A stretch of DNA of 64,000 bases from Saprospirales bacterium (GTDB lineage Bacteria > Bacteroidota > Bacteroidia > Chitinophagales > Saprospiraceae), in assembly GCA_002698985.1 (NCBI GenBank), contig PAAY01000006.1, positions 1-64,000 of the forward strand, given 5' to 3'. The position numbers were made by a program, and so were the translations under genes. The first letter of the stretch is position 1. Each line of letters starts with the position of its first letter. This document shows, in pieces, positions 41,301 through 52,150 of the stretch. The notes beneath the pieces were generated by a model, which saw only the letters and a program-made list of their open reading frames with translations, did not search any database and was not told the DNA's origin.

Positions 41301-42069
41301 GCAGACCAATGACCGTGGCCAGCATGAATGCCGCACCCACCCAGGGTTGGTAACGGCGGGCCAGGTTCAGCGACAACTCGTTGATGATTACGGCCAGCGC
41401 TATGAAACCCAGCAGGTAACAGATGAACACCCATACGAGGTGCTGCCGGTCCTGAATGGGCGGGGTGGCGTCTATCCAGGCCAGGGTTTTGTTGTATTTG
41501 TTGACGATGGGAAACTTCGTCTTCATCCTGCTGACGAAGACCTGCTCCGGTATGGGTGCTCCTTCGGCAAAAAAGCGGTTTTGAAGGTTCTTGCTCGAAA
41601 TGGCGTATTCCGCTTTGATGGGGATGAAGCCCACAGCCATCCGCCCGTCCGGCAAGTTGCGTTTGATGATCTCGTAATAGCCGTTGCGCAACTGAACGAA
41701 ACGGGTAACCTCTCCCTGCTTCAGCAATTCCCTGACCATGTTGCTGTCGGGAATGGCCATGTTGTTCAGCCAGATCTGGAGCTTCTCCTGGTCGTAAATG
41801 GTGAGGTTGAAGGGCTGGTCCAGCAGTTCGCTGAGGTGTTGCAACTGGCGCTGCTGCTCTTTGAACTGGAGATGCTCCAGATGGGGATTGGTCAGTTGCT
41901 CGTCACGCAACAATTTTTCCAGTTCCGACTCCCGCTTGTGCAGGTAGTCGTTGATTCGCTCCACATAAGACTGAAGGTAATCTTCGGTATCGGTTCCAAA
42001 ATCCAACAACATACCCAGGCTGAAAAAAACCAGGGTAGCTGCAATGGCGTAGTAGAGTCGCTTCTTCAT
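38317..42069 (-). CDS. large membrane sensor histidine kinase (NtrY-like core)
   Basis: 1250 residues, far longer than usual. One N-terminal transmembrane helix (about 5-22), a first extracytoplasmic region, a block of six to eight helices (about 205-480), a second extracytoplasmic region, two more helices, another periplasmic segment, a final helix, a HAMP linker (LSELSAGIQRLRLGYNEPIEWKRNDEIGDLVQAYN), HisKA with phospho-acceptor His1035 in AHEIKNPLTPM, and a full HATPase (N-box NHLTRVLNNLFKNAIQ; G-boxes DNGSGIP and GTGLGLAI). The kinase core is NtrY-like. No response regulator gene is adjacent. Ligand unknown; the multiple sensing regions suggest envelope or membrane signals. Confidence 0.93.
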   Translation of the reverse strand: MKKRLYYAIAATLVFFSLGMLLDFGTDTEDYLQSYVERINDYLHKRESELEKLLRDEQLTNPHLEHLQFKEQQRQLQHLSELLDQPFNLTIYDQEKLQIWLNNMAIPDSNMVRELLKQGEVTRFVQLRNGYYEIIKRNLPDGRMAVGFIPIKAEYAISSKNLQNRFFAEGAPIPEQVFVSRMKTKFPIVNKYNKTLAWIDATPPIQDRQHLVWVFICYLLGFIALAVIINELSLNLARRYQPWVGAAFMLATVIGLRWFTVEIGFAEHFESFDTFKRVFEAESLRSMDSLGEMLINILLLLWMMVFFNREFQIKQYSPPYKSLGLALCVLHFLAINLGMVMVTKIFRIIIVESNIVFDFENVFALDIQSILAIVGIIFLLLSLFLFSHRMMLAIHNMGLPSKYRYAAMAISLLLAWPVFEMGQLGIAWYFFFLAAAFYLFMFDMFTRNVYMGVGWLVLWLMYFSSATMLLLYKFNLEKDITYRQEMARALTDFEDPDAEQYLALLSEKLQDSIEARAWNSLIEAYAGATVPKELAREIVLKKISESKYLLHNYTVSVSGFFYNYGTTAFTEQMQTMGQMEQLFREAAAKSPQLAFLDAREHEPGYLLRVMLPTEKPLLLFLRFKRSFSEPSKVYTELLLDKQYKNLEKLQRYDYGIFRSDTLIEEFGKPYPKTINLKKPGPDAFAMLQNNMKRSELIYQSPNNISIIIGRDIGGISKAFSLFSYVFVLLTVGIVLFSGINYYLDALPGPLNFLRNTRPSLRKQFQMWIIGMILMAFLGIGYVTVYHFQNSSEQYLQGRLERKVSSALANVSYELKSLHRKGNAASSWQDNEQRSLSSLVPLLSDVHQLDVNIYGRNGYLITSSEEDIFRKGLVEPIMGFYAYQELERLKLEKSSQIERIGEIRYQAAYVPVNDLNGNAIAFMGIPYYAIKRELASDVTAFMSALLNVYVFMLLITGGLAIFIANNVTKALSELSAGIQRLRLGYNEPIEWKRNDEIGDLVQAYNNALKKIEESSRLLAQSEREGAWREMAKQVAHEIKNPLTPMKLSIQYLQHAKANGVQNLEELIQRVSETLVEQIEALARIATEFSSFAKMPKAENSLFSLNELARSVHTLFANERLDMQISLYLPDKDFIVYADRNHLTRVLNNLFKNAIQAIPDGRPGVIEVSLRQDKNMVVVEVSDNGSGIPEDIREKVFVPNFSTKSSGTGLGLAICKNIVETAGGNIYFTTETGIGTTFFVELPIAEVREVKL

Positions 42070-42184
42070 GGATGTTTGACCAATATGAATGGAACCGAAG
42101 GAACCGGGCTAAAGGTTTACGTAACAAAGGTATAATGGTTGGCAGGTTTTGTTTATATTAAAATTGTTTTAATTTGAAAAAATT

Positions 42185-42274
42185 GTCAGGATCAGGATTC
42201 ACAGGATTGACGGATTAGCAGGTTGTGGTGTCAGGATCTGGATTCACAGGATCGGCGGATTAGCAGGATTGGGG
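42185..42274. repeat. 45-bp direct repeat, two copies
   Basis: Two adjacent 45-base units (42185-42229 and 42230-42274) begin GTCAGGATC and contain GGATTCACAGGAT and CGGATTAGCAGG. They differ at only a few positions. Similar words are known as dispersed repeats in Bacteroidota genomes (from general knowledge). Confidence 0.85.
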
Positions 42275-42302
42275 TCAGTACCAGAGAAGCCATACGTTCA
42301 TC

Positions 42303-42333
42303 CCCCGAAAGCCGATAGCTATCGGCTTCGGGG
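42303..42333. repeat. 31-base near-perfect palindrome
   Basis: CCCCGAA, A, GCCGATAGCTATCGGC, TTCGGGG: an almost perfect inverted repeat with one unpaired A. It lies downstream of the Lgt-family gene (minus strand) and may be a terminator or a dispersed element; there is no T-run. Confidence 0.65.
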
Positions 42334-42399
42334 CACGCTCATTAACCCAGTCCCCCCTTTTGTCATCCGCCGAAGGCGGATCTTCAAAATGTTGAGTAG

Positions 42400-43557
42400 C
42401 TACGCAACTGCCCCTTTCTTCCTTCGCAGCCATACAAGCCCGCCAATACCTACAATGATGAGCAGGAACGAAATGAGCTCAGCCTGGGTGGGCTGAAAGG
42501 GCATCCATTCGTAATGTACGTTGACCCGGATCTTTTCGATGAAAAAGCGCTCGATGCCATTGAGAAGCAGGTAGATGAAAAACAGGGTGCCAGGTACGGT
42601 GATGCGCTTGCGGATGGCCCATAGAAAGCCGCCAATCAGCAAAGACATAACAGTTTCATAAAAGGGCGTGGGATAAACGGGTGGATCCAGGCGGGTGCAA
42701 TAGTGCCATTCACAGCCTTCAATGGGGATGCCGGCCCTGCTGACGTTGTGCGGAAAATCATAGGCCCACATCCAATCGGGCAGAAACCACCACTCGGGTT
42801 GTGGCGCAGCCACGATGCCCCAGTCGCCGTCACCAGCCAGCATGCAGCCGATCCGGCCCACACCGTAGGCCACGATGAGCGCCGGTGCCACTGCATCGGC
42901 CGTTGGCCAAAAGGGGATTTTGTGCTTGCGGAGGTACCAGGTTACGCCCAGATAACCACAGATCAGTCCTCCGTAAATGGCCAGGCCGCTTCCGGAAAAG
43001 AAGGTCTCCAGGGGTGCACGCATAAACCCTGACGGCTCTTCGAGGATGGCGAAGATTTTGGCCCCGAGAATGCCGGAAACCGCCGCCACAACGGTGATGT
43101 CGCCAATGCGGTCGTGCGGATAAAACTTGAGCGCAACCTCTTTCGGTTTGGGCAGGGCGGTTTTCTTTTTCTCCCACCAACGCATGAAGCCAAACAAGGC
43201 TGCACCGGCAATTCCTGCCAGCCAGTGCCCTTTGCCAGAGAGCAGCACCGCTGCTGCATCCGCCTGGAACTCAGCAAAGTGCTGTACGATGTAAACGCCT
43301 TTGAACCCCAGCAAAAAGCCGAACAGGGCGTTGGAACCGATCTCCCAGGGACTTGCCGGCAGGCCAACTTTGGTTTTTACAATTTCGGGCTTGTAAACAC
43401 CGGCCTCTGCCATCCGCTTCAGCTCGAGGTAAAACAGCCAGGCCGCCACCAGAATGGAGATTACCAGCAGCAGACCAAAAGTTTTGAAAACCGAAGTCCA
43501 GTTATCGGGTTGGGTGCCGAAAAGATCGTGAAGCAGGTATGACAGATCAGGGTACAT
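42400..43557 (-). CDS. lgt: prolipoprotein diacylglyceryl transferase (Lgt) family protein
   Basis: 385 residues with about seven transmembrane helices. Lgt motifs are seen in order: FFSGSGLAIYGGLICGYLGVTWYLRKHKIPFWPTADAVAPALIVAYGVGRIGCMLAGDGDWG (the H-xxxx-GR-x-GC signature region), YPTPFYETVMSLLIGGFLWAIRKR and GTLFFIYLLLNGIERFFIEKIRVN. The usual GRxGNFxNxE signature is GRIGCMLAGDGDW here, as in a distinct Bacteroidota branch. It should transfer diacylglycerol to prelipoproteins in the inner membrane, fitting the many lipoproteins in this window. Whether it is the main Lgt of the cell cannot be told. Confidence 0.85.
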   Translation of the reverse strand: MYPDLSYLLHDLFGTQPDNWTSVFKTFGLLLVISILVAAWLFYLELKRMAEAGVYKPEIVKTKVGLPASPWEIGSNALFGFLLGFKGVYIVQHFAEFQADAAAVLLSGKGHWLAGIAGAALFGFMRWWEKKKTALPKPKEVALKFYPHDRIGDITVVAAVSGILGAKIFAILEEPSGFMRAPLETFFSGSGLAIYGGLICGYLGVTWYLRKHKIPFWPTADAVAPALIVAYGVGRIGCMLAGDGDWGIVAAPQPEWWFLPDWMWAYDFPHNVSRAGIPIEGCEWHYCTRLDPPVYPTPFYETVMSLLIGGFLWAIRKRITVPGTLFFIYLLLNGIERFFIEKIRVNVHYEWMPFQPTQAELISFLLIIVGIGGLVWLRRKKGAVA

Positions 43558-43639
43558 GGCTATTTGTTCGTGAGTAGTTTTCCGTTGCGAAGCGAGGCAA
43601 AGTAAAATGTTTTTGGAGGGTTTTTGTTGGTTTTTTACC

Positions 43640-43957
43640 CCTCCGTAACAAAGCAGGGTGGAGGATTATGAGGGATTATGGGGGTTATGGAGGATTATAG
43701 GGATTATAGGGATTATAGGGATTATAGGGATTATAGGGATTATAGGGATTATAGGGATTATGGAGGATTATGGGGGTTGTAAGTTGTAAGTTGTAGGTTT
43801 GGCGGGCTAGCTCTGTGAAAATCCGAGTCAAAACTCTGTGGAGCTCCGTGTAACTTTTTGAATAGGGAGTAGGGAGTAGAGCAGGGATGGGAATAAGCCC
43901 GTTTCGAGTCACGAGTTACGCGTCACGTGTCACGAGTTACGTGTCACGATTCACGAG
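43640..43957. repeat. low-complexity region with 9-bp tandem repeat (GGATTATAG)
   Basis: Seven perfect GGATTATAG copies fill 43692-43754, flanked by GGATTATGG variants. Then come a CTCTGTG/CTCCGTG segment, GGGAGTAGGGAGTAG (43864-43880) and TCACGAGTTACG-type repeats (about 43908-43965) that reach the stop codon of the next minus-strand gene. The minus-strand open frame through it is only an Asn-Pro-Tyr repeat artefact. No gene. Confidence 0.9.
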
Positions 43958-44554
43958 TCACGAACAAAGCCCCTGAAACAGTTCCTTGAAGGCGTCGGCT
44001 TCGGCGTAGAGGCGATCATTGTAAGAGGTAGCACGGAAGCGGAGCTGGTGAGGCTTGTCGTTGCGCAGCACCAGTTCGATGGTGATGTTGCCGAAACGCT
44101 GGTTGATGCGGTTTTCGCCGCTGCGGATCTGGCGGGGCTTCAGGTAATATCGTTCCAGGGTTTCCACCTCTTTCTGGGCCATGTAAATACGGCGGTCGGC
44201 CAGGGTCTGGCGGTAGGGCAATTCCAGCACTTTTTCCCGAAGGAAGTCCAGCAAAAAGCGGCACTCCCGGGCAGGCACCTGCTCCTCGGAATAATGGATA
44301 GCAAAGCCTTTGCTCGACGGGGTGTCTAGAAAATCGATGCTCTTTTCCACCTCATTGGGCAGGCTGACCCACATGGCGTATTGGTGCCAGAGCCAGTCCA
44401 TAATGCGGCGGCAAGCCAGGGATTCTTTCCAAGCCTCAAATTCGGCTTTGTACGATGCATCCCTTTCTATCACCTCGTGCAGTGCGGGGTTGGAGGGAGT
44501 GCTGGTCTCGGCTTTGCGGAACCAGCCTTTGAAATAGTCAAAAAAGTCTGTCAT
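43958..44554 (-). CDS. hypothetical cytoplasmic protein
   Basis: 198 residues from the ATG opening MTDFFDYFKGWFRK; the longer frame upstream runs into the promoter region and the divergent gene and has no protein-like sequence. Contents: a helical N-terminus (ALHEVIERDASYKAEFEAWKESLACRRIMDWLWHQYAMW), FLDTPSSKGFAIHY, a middle helix LLDFLREKVLELPYRQTLADRR, and a strand pair (NRINQRFGNITIELVLRNDKPHQLRFRATSYNDRLYAEA). No signal peptide or membrane helix. I do not recognise the family. It is transcribed away from the lipid-kinase gene. Confidence 0.72.
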   Translation of the reverse strand: MTDFFDYFKGWFRKAETSTPSNPALHEVIERDASYKAEFEAWKESLACRRIMDWLWHQYAMWVSLPNEVEKSIDFLDTPSSKGFAIHYSEEQVPARECRFLLDFLREKVLELPYRQTLADRRIYMAQKEVETLERYYLKPRQIRSGENRINQRFGNITIELVLRNDKPHQLRFRATSYNDRLYAEADAFKELFQGLCS

Positions 44555-44699
44555 AATTTCCTTCGGTAAATGCGGCGGCGGATTTGTCCACCGGAAAGTT
44601 TTCACTTTCTTTCGCCGTTTTTTGAGTAACAAGGTGGGGTAATTCCGGTTCTCGATACCGTTAAAATTACCCTTTTCTACCGGTGTAAAAAACAGGACG

Positions 44700-45629
44700 A
44701 TGGCGGAGCGAAGATGGTTATTTGTGGTGAACCCCGTGGCAGGCAATTGGAAAGTAAAACAAGCCTGGCCGCAAATCGAGAAAAGGCTCGAGGCTGCCGG
44801 GGTAGATTTCAGCTTCCGCTGGACGGAAGGTCCGGGGCATGCCACGGAACTGGTCCGGGAGGCCATTGCCGCAGGCTACCGAAACTTCGTAGCCGTGGGT
44901 GGCGACGGCACCGGCAACGAGGTGGCCAACGGCATGCTCGGCCAGGAGGAGGTGCCGGCTGATGAACTGCTCTTCACCCTCCTGCCCATTGGCACTGGCA
45001 ACGACTGGGTTCGCCAAAACAAAATCCCCAACAAAATTTCCGACTGGATTCATTTCTTCCGCAATGGGCGGATTGCCCGGCAGGACGCCGGCTGGGTGCA
45101 GTATTGCACCAGCGAAGGTGAACAAAAGCGCTTTTTCATCAATGTGATGGGGCTTGGCTACGACGGTTACGTAGCCAAAGCCGCTGCTGCCGAAGGTGGC
45201 AAAGTGGCCAGCAAACTGAGCTACCTCCTGCTGGTTTTTCGCTGCATGTTCAGCTATCGCACCCCGGGCATGCACATCCGTTTTGACGGGCAGGAACTGC
45301 AGGCAAGGACTTACGCCGTGGTGGCCGGTATTAATAAATTCTCCGGCGGTGGCTTCCAGCTTGTTCCCCATGCCCAACCTGACGACGGGCTGCTGGCACT
45401 GACCATCGCCCGGCGCCTGAGCAAGATCGAAGTGCTGCTGCTCAGCCCGCTGTTTTACACCGGCTGGATCAACTGGCACCCTGCCATCAGCCTGCACGAT
45501 GCCACCACAGTATCAGTGAATCCACTGAACGGAGAAGAAGTCCTGGTAGAAGCCGACGGGGAATTTTTGGGCAAAGCGCCTGCCCGTATTGGCATCGTAC
45601 CGGGGGCGCTGCGGATTTGGGTGACCTGA
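44700..45629 (+). CDS. diacylglycerol/sphingosine-kinase-like lipid kinase (YegS/BmrU type)
   Basis: 309 residues. The catalytic N-terminal domain has FVVNPVAGNWK, GHATELVREAIAAGYRNFVAVGGDGTGNEVANGML (the GGDGT nucleotide motif) and LLPIGTGNDWVRQ. The C-terminal beta-sandwich domain has GLGYDGYVAKAA, YAVVAGINKFSGGGFQLVPHAQPDDGLL and VLVEADGEFLGKAPARIGIVPGALRIWV. All motifs for ATP and Mg use are intact. It phosphorylates a lipid such as diacylglycerol in the cytoplasm. The gene starts 145 bases from the divergent hypothetical gene. Confidence 0.93.
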   Translation: MAERRWLFVVNPVAGNWKVKQAWPQIEKRLEAAGVDFSFRWTEGPGHATELVREAIAAGYRNFVAVGGDGTGNEVANGMLGQEEVPADELLFTLLPIGTGNDWVRQNKIPNKISDWIHFFRNGRIARQDAGWVQYCTSEGEQKRFFINVMGLGYDGYVAKAAAAEGGKVASKLSYLLLVFRCMFSYRTPGMHIRFDGQELQARTYAVVAGINKFSGGGFQLVPHAQPDDGLLALTIARRLSKIEVLLLSPLFYTGWINWHPAISLHDATTVSVNPLNGEEVLVEADGEFLGKAPARIGIVPGALRIWVT

Positions 45630-45638
45630 AGTCGTTGA

Positions 45639-45682
45639 GAGGGGTTGATCCCGGCATTCGCCGGGAGGTTTAGAGGAGTTGA
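45639..45682. repeat. hairpin flanked by GAGG-type direct repeats (copy 3)
   Basis: TCCCGGC (45649-45655) pairs with GCCGGGA (45660-45666), loop ATTC, between GAGGGGTTGA (45639-45648) and GAGGAGTTGA (45673-45682). Relative to copy 1 the stem has A-T changed to G-C on both sides, keeping the pairing. Confidence 0.68.
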
Positions 45683-45776
45683 GAGGGGTTTACGCTGGCA
45701 GGGTTTGGAACCCCTGCCAGGGTTCAATCACGCCTACGAGTTGCGAAGCGAGGGAGATGGTGAGGAAGGATTTCAC

Positions 45777-48220
<2,444 letters not shown>

Positions 48221-48247
48221 CAGCCCCCGGGGTTTATTCCGGGGGCT
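48221..48247 (-). terminator. intrinsic terminator after the M36 peptidase gene
   Basis: On the minus strand AGCCCCCGG pairs with CCGGGGGCT (arms at 48222-48230 and 48239-48247), followed by TGTTTTGTT. It lies 37 bases after the stop codon. Confidence 0.85.
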
Positions 48248-48283
48248 GGGGTCAAATTCTATTCTTGAGAAATGCGCTATTGG

Positions 48284-51200
48284 CTATTCAATGATCACCT
48301 TTTGAGTGAGGATGCCCTTATCGGAGCTGATGCGCAGGAAGTAAAATCCTGAAGGCACGCTGCTCACGTTCAGGCTGGTGATGTCGTTGCCGAAGACATT
48401 GATGGATTTTGAGAGCACAACTTTTCCATCAACAGTCAAAAGGCTGACATCGAGGTCTTGCTGATCTTCAGCTTCCACGGCAATGTTGAGCAGGTTTTTG
48501 GCCGGGTTCGGGAACACGGTCAGTGACACGTTCTCCAGCTTGTCAACGGTGCCGGTGGGCAGTTGAGATTCTACGATGGTTCCGTAATTCGGCGCTTCGG
48601 TGCATTCCTGGTCACCCTGGTCGGTGTTGACGCAGGCCTGGCTGTTGTAGTAGAACAGGTCCATGAGCTCCACATCGTCGATGATCCAGCCGAGCTGGCC
48701 GACGGTGGCGTTGTCATTGGTGCCGAAGCGGAAGCGGATGTCCATTTCCTTGCCTGCCCATTCCGACATGTCCACATAGGTGGCCATGAACTCGTTGTTG
48801 GTGCTGCCGGTAAAGGCATAGAGTTTCGGAACGGGAATGATGAAAGAAGTAGAGTAAGGAATCACACCGGTGTAATCGCCGCGGATGACCCTTGACTGTA
48901 CCAACTGCCACTGCATGGAGCCGGCTTCTCTCACCTCAACGATGCCGCCATCGATGCCCGGTTCGGTGTCGAACATGTGGTAGAATCGCAAGACGGGGAA
49001 ATCACCGTCGATCAATTTGGGTTCTGCAAGCTGAAGGCTTACACGGGACTCAAACTCCGAGTTCTCGATGAACCATGCGTATTCGGGACTGTGGGCAAAT
49101 ACATCGGCAATTTGCCAGAGTTTGTCAGCATTGGGTGTATTCGGATCCACATAGTAGAGCCAGTTGTCTTCCGCATTGAAATCAGGAATATCATCCAGGA
49201 AATTGCGGATGGAGTAGAAATCCGGAGAAGTTTCCAGGGTGTAGGTCACGGTTTTGGTTTCCTCAAAGTTGAGGTCACCAACTTCCAGGGTCACCTGGTT
49301 GCCGGAAACGGTGGCCGGCACATTGGCAGAACCGGCTTTGAAAGAAGTGCCGTCGGGCAATTCGTCGGTTACGGTAATACCTGTGGCCGTTGGGTGTTTG
49401 TAGTTGCCCACTTCGATGGTCACCTCGATGTCGTCACCGGGGTTGATGAAGTCAGTGACAGACTTTTCAATGGTGATTTCATTGCGGCAGGCCGGTTTGG
49501 TATTGAAGTCTTCTACCTGGTCAGTTGAGCTGGTACTTTCTCCCTGGCTGGCTTCCCATCCGGCGCCTCTTCTGGCAAAAACATCCCAGATGAGGCATTC
49601 ATTGGCGCCGCCATACAGCGTCTGGTCAGCGGCCAGGATGGCATCCCGACCGTCGATGAATCCGGGGCTGCAGGCCTGGTTTTTCATTCCTTCGAAAACA
49701 AGGCGAATGGCCATGTTATTTCCTCCTGATCCATTGTACAAATCAGGATCCCAGCCGTATTCTTCCACAAAGGCCCAGTATAGATCCCAGACCATTGCAG
49801 CCCATACTTCACCAATGGCATGAACACCCACACTTGATGCTACATCGCCAAATGTGAGTGGGTTGATGCTCATGTCAGTTGAGTAGGGATAGCGACGGAT
49901 ACCGGTACCATTGGTCTCTTCGCGAAGGGCAAAAGTTCCTACGCCACGCTTCATGGCTCCTTCATCACCGGGTTTCACGCTGGTGACGAGGGTGAACCAG
50001 TCACTCCAGCCCTCACCCATTTGCTCATCATTGCTGAGGCAGCCTGCCTGGCTGGGACCACCGGTGAGGCGGTTTGAAACACCGTGGCCAAATTCGTGGG
50101 CGATGATACCATTGTCAAGGTCACCATCCAAAGCAGCGGGGATGGCTCCGGGATTAACGAGGGTAACTTCCAGTCCGTTGCCGATGAATTGACGAATGGT
50201 CTGGCAATCGCTGAATGAAAGGGAAACGGTGGGAATTTCAACCAATGAACCGTGAGTTCCGGCACCAAGACCGAGGGTTTCGTCCAGGTGGTTGCAGATG
50301 ATGACACCAATGGCGCCGGCCTGCTGTGCCTGGTAAGCTTTCCAGCCGAACTGGCATTCGCCACGGTCAATCAGGGCAATTTTACCTGCCAGTTCTGCTT
50401 TGTTGATGATGGTGTCACAACCATCGGAAGGCACGTTGAAATCATCGATCACCTGAACTACTTCACCGGAAACCGGAACATCGGTAACGTAAGCTCCGTT
50501 GCCCCAATTGGCTCCTGCCACACCGGTAGAGTATTTACCGGCAATGACTACGGGCTGGGTTACCTGCAGGTATTTGGCACCGCTGGTGGTCCAGATGTAC
50601 ATATTCATGGTACCGTTGCCTCCGTCAGGTGGAGTACCGAAGTTGGCGTTGTTGCTGTTTCCGGTGTCGGCACCTTGCTGGGCACGGGCCTGAACATAGT
50701 CACCAGCTTCGCCCTCACCGGTGTAGTTGAACGCCTGGAAATTACCTGCGACTTCATCGAGGCCGTAATGCCAGGCAAAATCGTGCAGGAAGTTGTTCCA
50801 ATAGAATAGGTTGGTGGTAGCTGCATCCAGGATCTGCTCTGGTTCCCAGGTGGGATCCCAGGGGAAGTCGAAATGCAGGCTGTCACCGCCATCGGGTTCG
50901 TTGTTGAGGGTTTCTCCATCACCGTCACGGTCTTCGTATGCATGCACGTTGTTCCCTCTTGTTATGGTGAATTCCGCACCTGGCACACCATCGGTGTCAT
51001 GCCAGCCGAAAGGTGAGGCTTCAGGATCGGCCGGGCTGGCCACCATTTGGCGATCACCGTGAATCGGGCTTTCGATGGGAGAGGGCCAGACGTTGTAAAC
51101 AGGCTCTGAAAATGCCGTGCTGAAACTGTGCGTCACTGCCTCGTGCAGGTGTTCTGCTTCGCTTTCGCAATTTTCATCAACGTGGCGGAAAGCGCTGCCA

Positions 51201-51838
51201 TCTACCCGGCAGTAAACCGTCCAGTTTGTTTTGTCGAGTATCTGCCCATTTACGGCATCCAGGCGGATGCTCCACATATCGTCGTTGCCTTTGGGAAAGA
51301 AGGTTACATCCCAGGTAAGGAAGACCCCTTCCTGCTGAGGCTGGTAGCGCAGCTTGACTTCGATGTCCTGCCTTGCAAGGTTTCCTTTCTCGAAAACGTA
51401 CTGGCTTTCGGCCGGTTGGTCTTTCAGACGCAGGGTTTCGGTGGTCATTCCGAGGTGTTCAGCCACCTTGACTACAGCCTCTTCGGCGCTCAGCACCGGC
51501 ACGGAGGTGTTCACCTTTGTTGCCAGTTCCGGAATGAAGCGTTTGCCAACGAAAAACACCTTCCCGTCTTTGTCGATGCTCACGTTGTTGATGGCATTGT
51601 AAACGGGAATGCCATTGTGTTGCTGCATGAAGTACATCCGGGTGATTCCCGTTTTCTGGTCGGTGTACATGTCGCTGACCATCATGTCGCTGATGTCCTG
51701 TTCGGTCAGGTTCCATTCCTGGTGGTGTTCTCTGATGTAGTTTTTAGCGATGTCCAGCGGCTGTTGACCAAATGCGAATACAGCACTGAACATACAGGCT
51801 ACTACTGTTAGGCATTGTGTAGCAGTCTTAAATTTCAT
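48284..51838 (-). CDS. secreted M36 (fungalysin) metallopeptidase with T9SS sorting domain
   Basis: 1184 residues. Signal peptide (about 1-24); FTP/PepSY propeptide (about 25-185); M36 catalytic domain with an inserted PA domain (about 395-560); zinc motif HEFGH (581-585) with third ligand Glu609 in GEGWSDW; a DUF11-like beta domain (ITVTDELPDGTSFKAGSANV); a MAM/immune-inhibitor-like region; and a type A T9SS sorting domain (about 1105-1184: LTVFPNPAKNLLNI... to GILTQKVIIE). It should be exported through Sec and then T9SS, maturing by loss of the propeptide. Broad extracellular proteolysis is likely. Upstream, TATTTTTG on the minus strand (51968-51961) is a possible -7 box. Confidence 0.95.
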   Translation of the reverse strand: MKFKTATQCLTVVACMFSAVFAFGQQPLDIAKNYIREHHQEWNLTEQDISDMMVSDMYTDQKTGITRMYFMQQHNGIPVYNAINNVSIDKDGKVFFVGKRFIPELATKVNTSVPVLSAEEAVVKVAEHLGMTTETLRLKDQPAESQYVFEKGNLARQDIEVKLRYQPQQEGVFLTWDVTFFPKGNDDMWSIRLDAVNGQILDKTNWTVYCRVDGSAFRHVDENCESEAEHLHEAVTHSFSTAFSEPVYNVWPSPIESPIHGDRQMVASPADPEASPFGWHDTDGVPGAEFTITRGNNVHAYEDRDGDGETLNNEPDGGDSLHFDFPWDPTWEPEQILDAATTNLFYWNNFLHDFAWHYGLDEVAGNFQAFNYTGEGEAGDYVQARAQQGADTGNSNNANFGTPPDGGNGTMNMYIWTTSGAKYLQVTQPVVIAGKYSTGVAGANWGNGAYVTDVPVSGEVVQVIDDFNVPSDGCDTIINKAELAGKIALIDRGECQFGWKAYQAQQAGAIGVIICNHLDETLGLGAGTHGSLVEIPTVSLSFSDCQTIRQFIGNGLEVTLVNPGAIPAALDGDLDNGIIAHEFGHGVSNRLTGGPSQAGCLSNDEQMGEGWSDWFTLVTSVKPGDEGAMKRGVGTFALREETNGTGIRRYPYSTDMSINPLTFGDVASSVGVHAIGEVWAAMVWDLYWAFVEEYGWDPDLYNGSGGNNMAIRLVFEGMKNQACSPGFIDGRDAILAADQTLYGGANECLIWDVFARRGAGWEASQGESTSSTDQVEDFNTKPACRNEITIEKSVTDFINPGDDIEVTIEVGNYKHPTATGITVTDELPDGTSFKAGSANVPATVSGNQVTLEVGDLNFEETKTVTYTLETSPDFYSIRNFLDDIPDFNAEDNWLYYVDPNTPNADKLWQIADVFAHSPEYAWFIENSEFESRVSLQLAEPKLIDGDFPVLRFYHMFDTEPGIDGGIVEVREAGSMQWQLVQSRVIRGDYTGVIPYSTSFIIPVPKLYAFTGSTNNEFMATYVDMSEWAGKEMDIRFRFGTNDNATVGQLGWIIDDVELMDLFYYNSQACVNTDQGDQECTEAPNYGTIVESQLPTGTVDKLENVSLTVFPNPAKNLLNIAVEAEDQQDLDVSLLTVDGKVVLSKSINVFGNDITSLNVSSVPSGFYFLRISSDKGILTQKVIIE

Positions 51839-52150
51839 ATCAGGCGTGGATTTTAGAAACGGTCTGGAAAACCCACTGAAGCGGAGAACGGCTCCGGCAA
51901 ATCATTCCAACTGTTTCTGGTTTGGTGAAAATAAATTGGTGAAAAGAATTTCAGGGCAAGCAAAAATAGCAGAATGCATCAATTGCTCCGAAGGAAATGA
52001 GGCAAATACCAAATGAACGACAATTTTTGTCAAATTGAAATGCAACCGTAAGCATTCAGCCCACTCACTGTCTCCCCCTCTCAAGGTCTCACAGTCACAA
52101 AGTCACAAAGTCTCACAGTCACAAAGTCACAAAGTCACACCGTCTCAAAA
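51839..52150. other. intergenic region with GTCACAAA-type tandem repeats
   Basis: No gene. The left part is the upstream region of the M36 gene. At 52085-52146 GTCTCACA/GTCACAAA units repeat seven times up to the stop codon of the phoH gene. Confidence 0.75.

Larger units (their letters stand above)
42070..42399. other. intergenic region with repeats
   Basis: No gene seen. The left 60 bases are the upstream region of the sensor-kinase gene. The rest is filled by the 45-bp direct repeat pair and the long palindrome listed separately, plus an ATCCGCC/GGCGGAT hairpin at about 42365-42381. Confidence 0.6.

Noticed and set aside
43685-43912. 75-residue minus-strand frame made of Asn-Pro-Tyr repeats
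   Set aside because: It is only the translation of the 9-bp GGATTATAG tandem array plus flanking low-complexity sequence.
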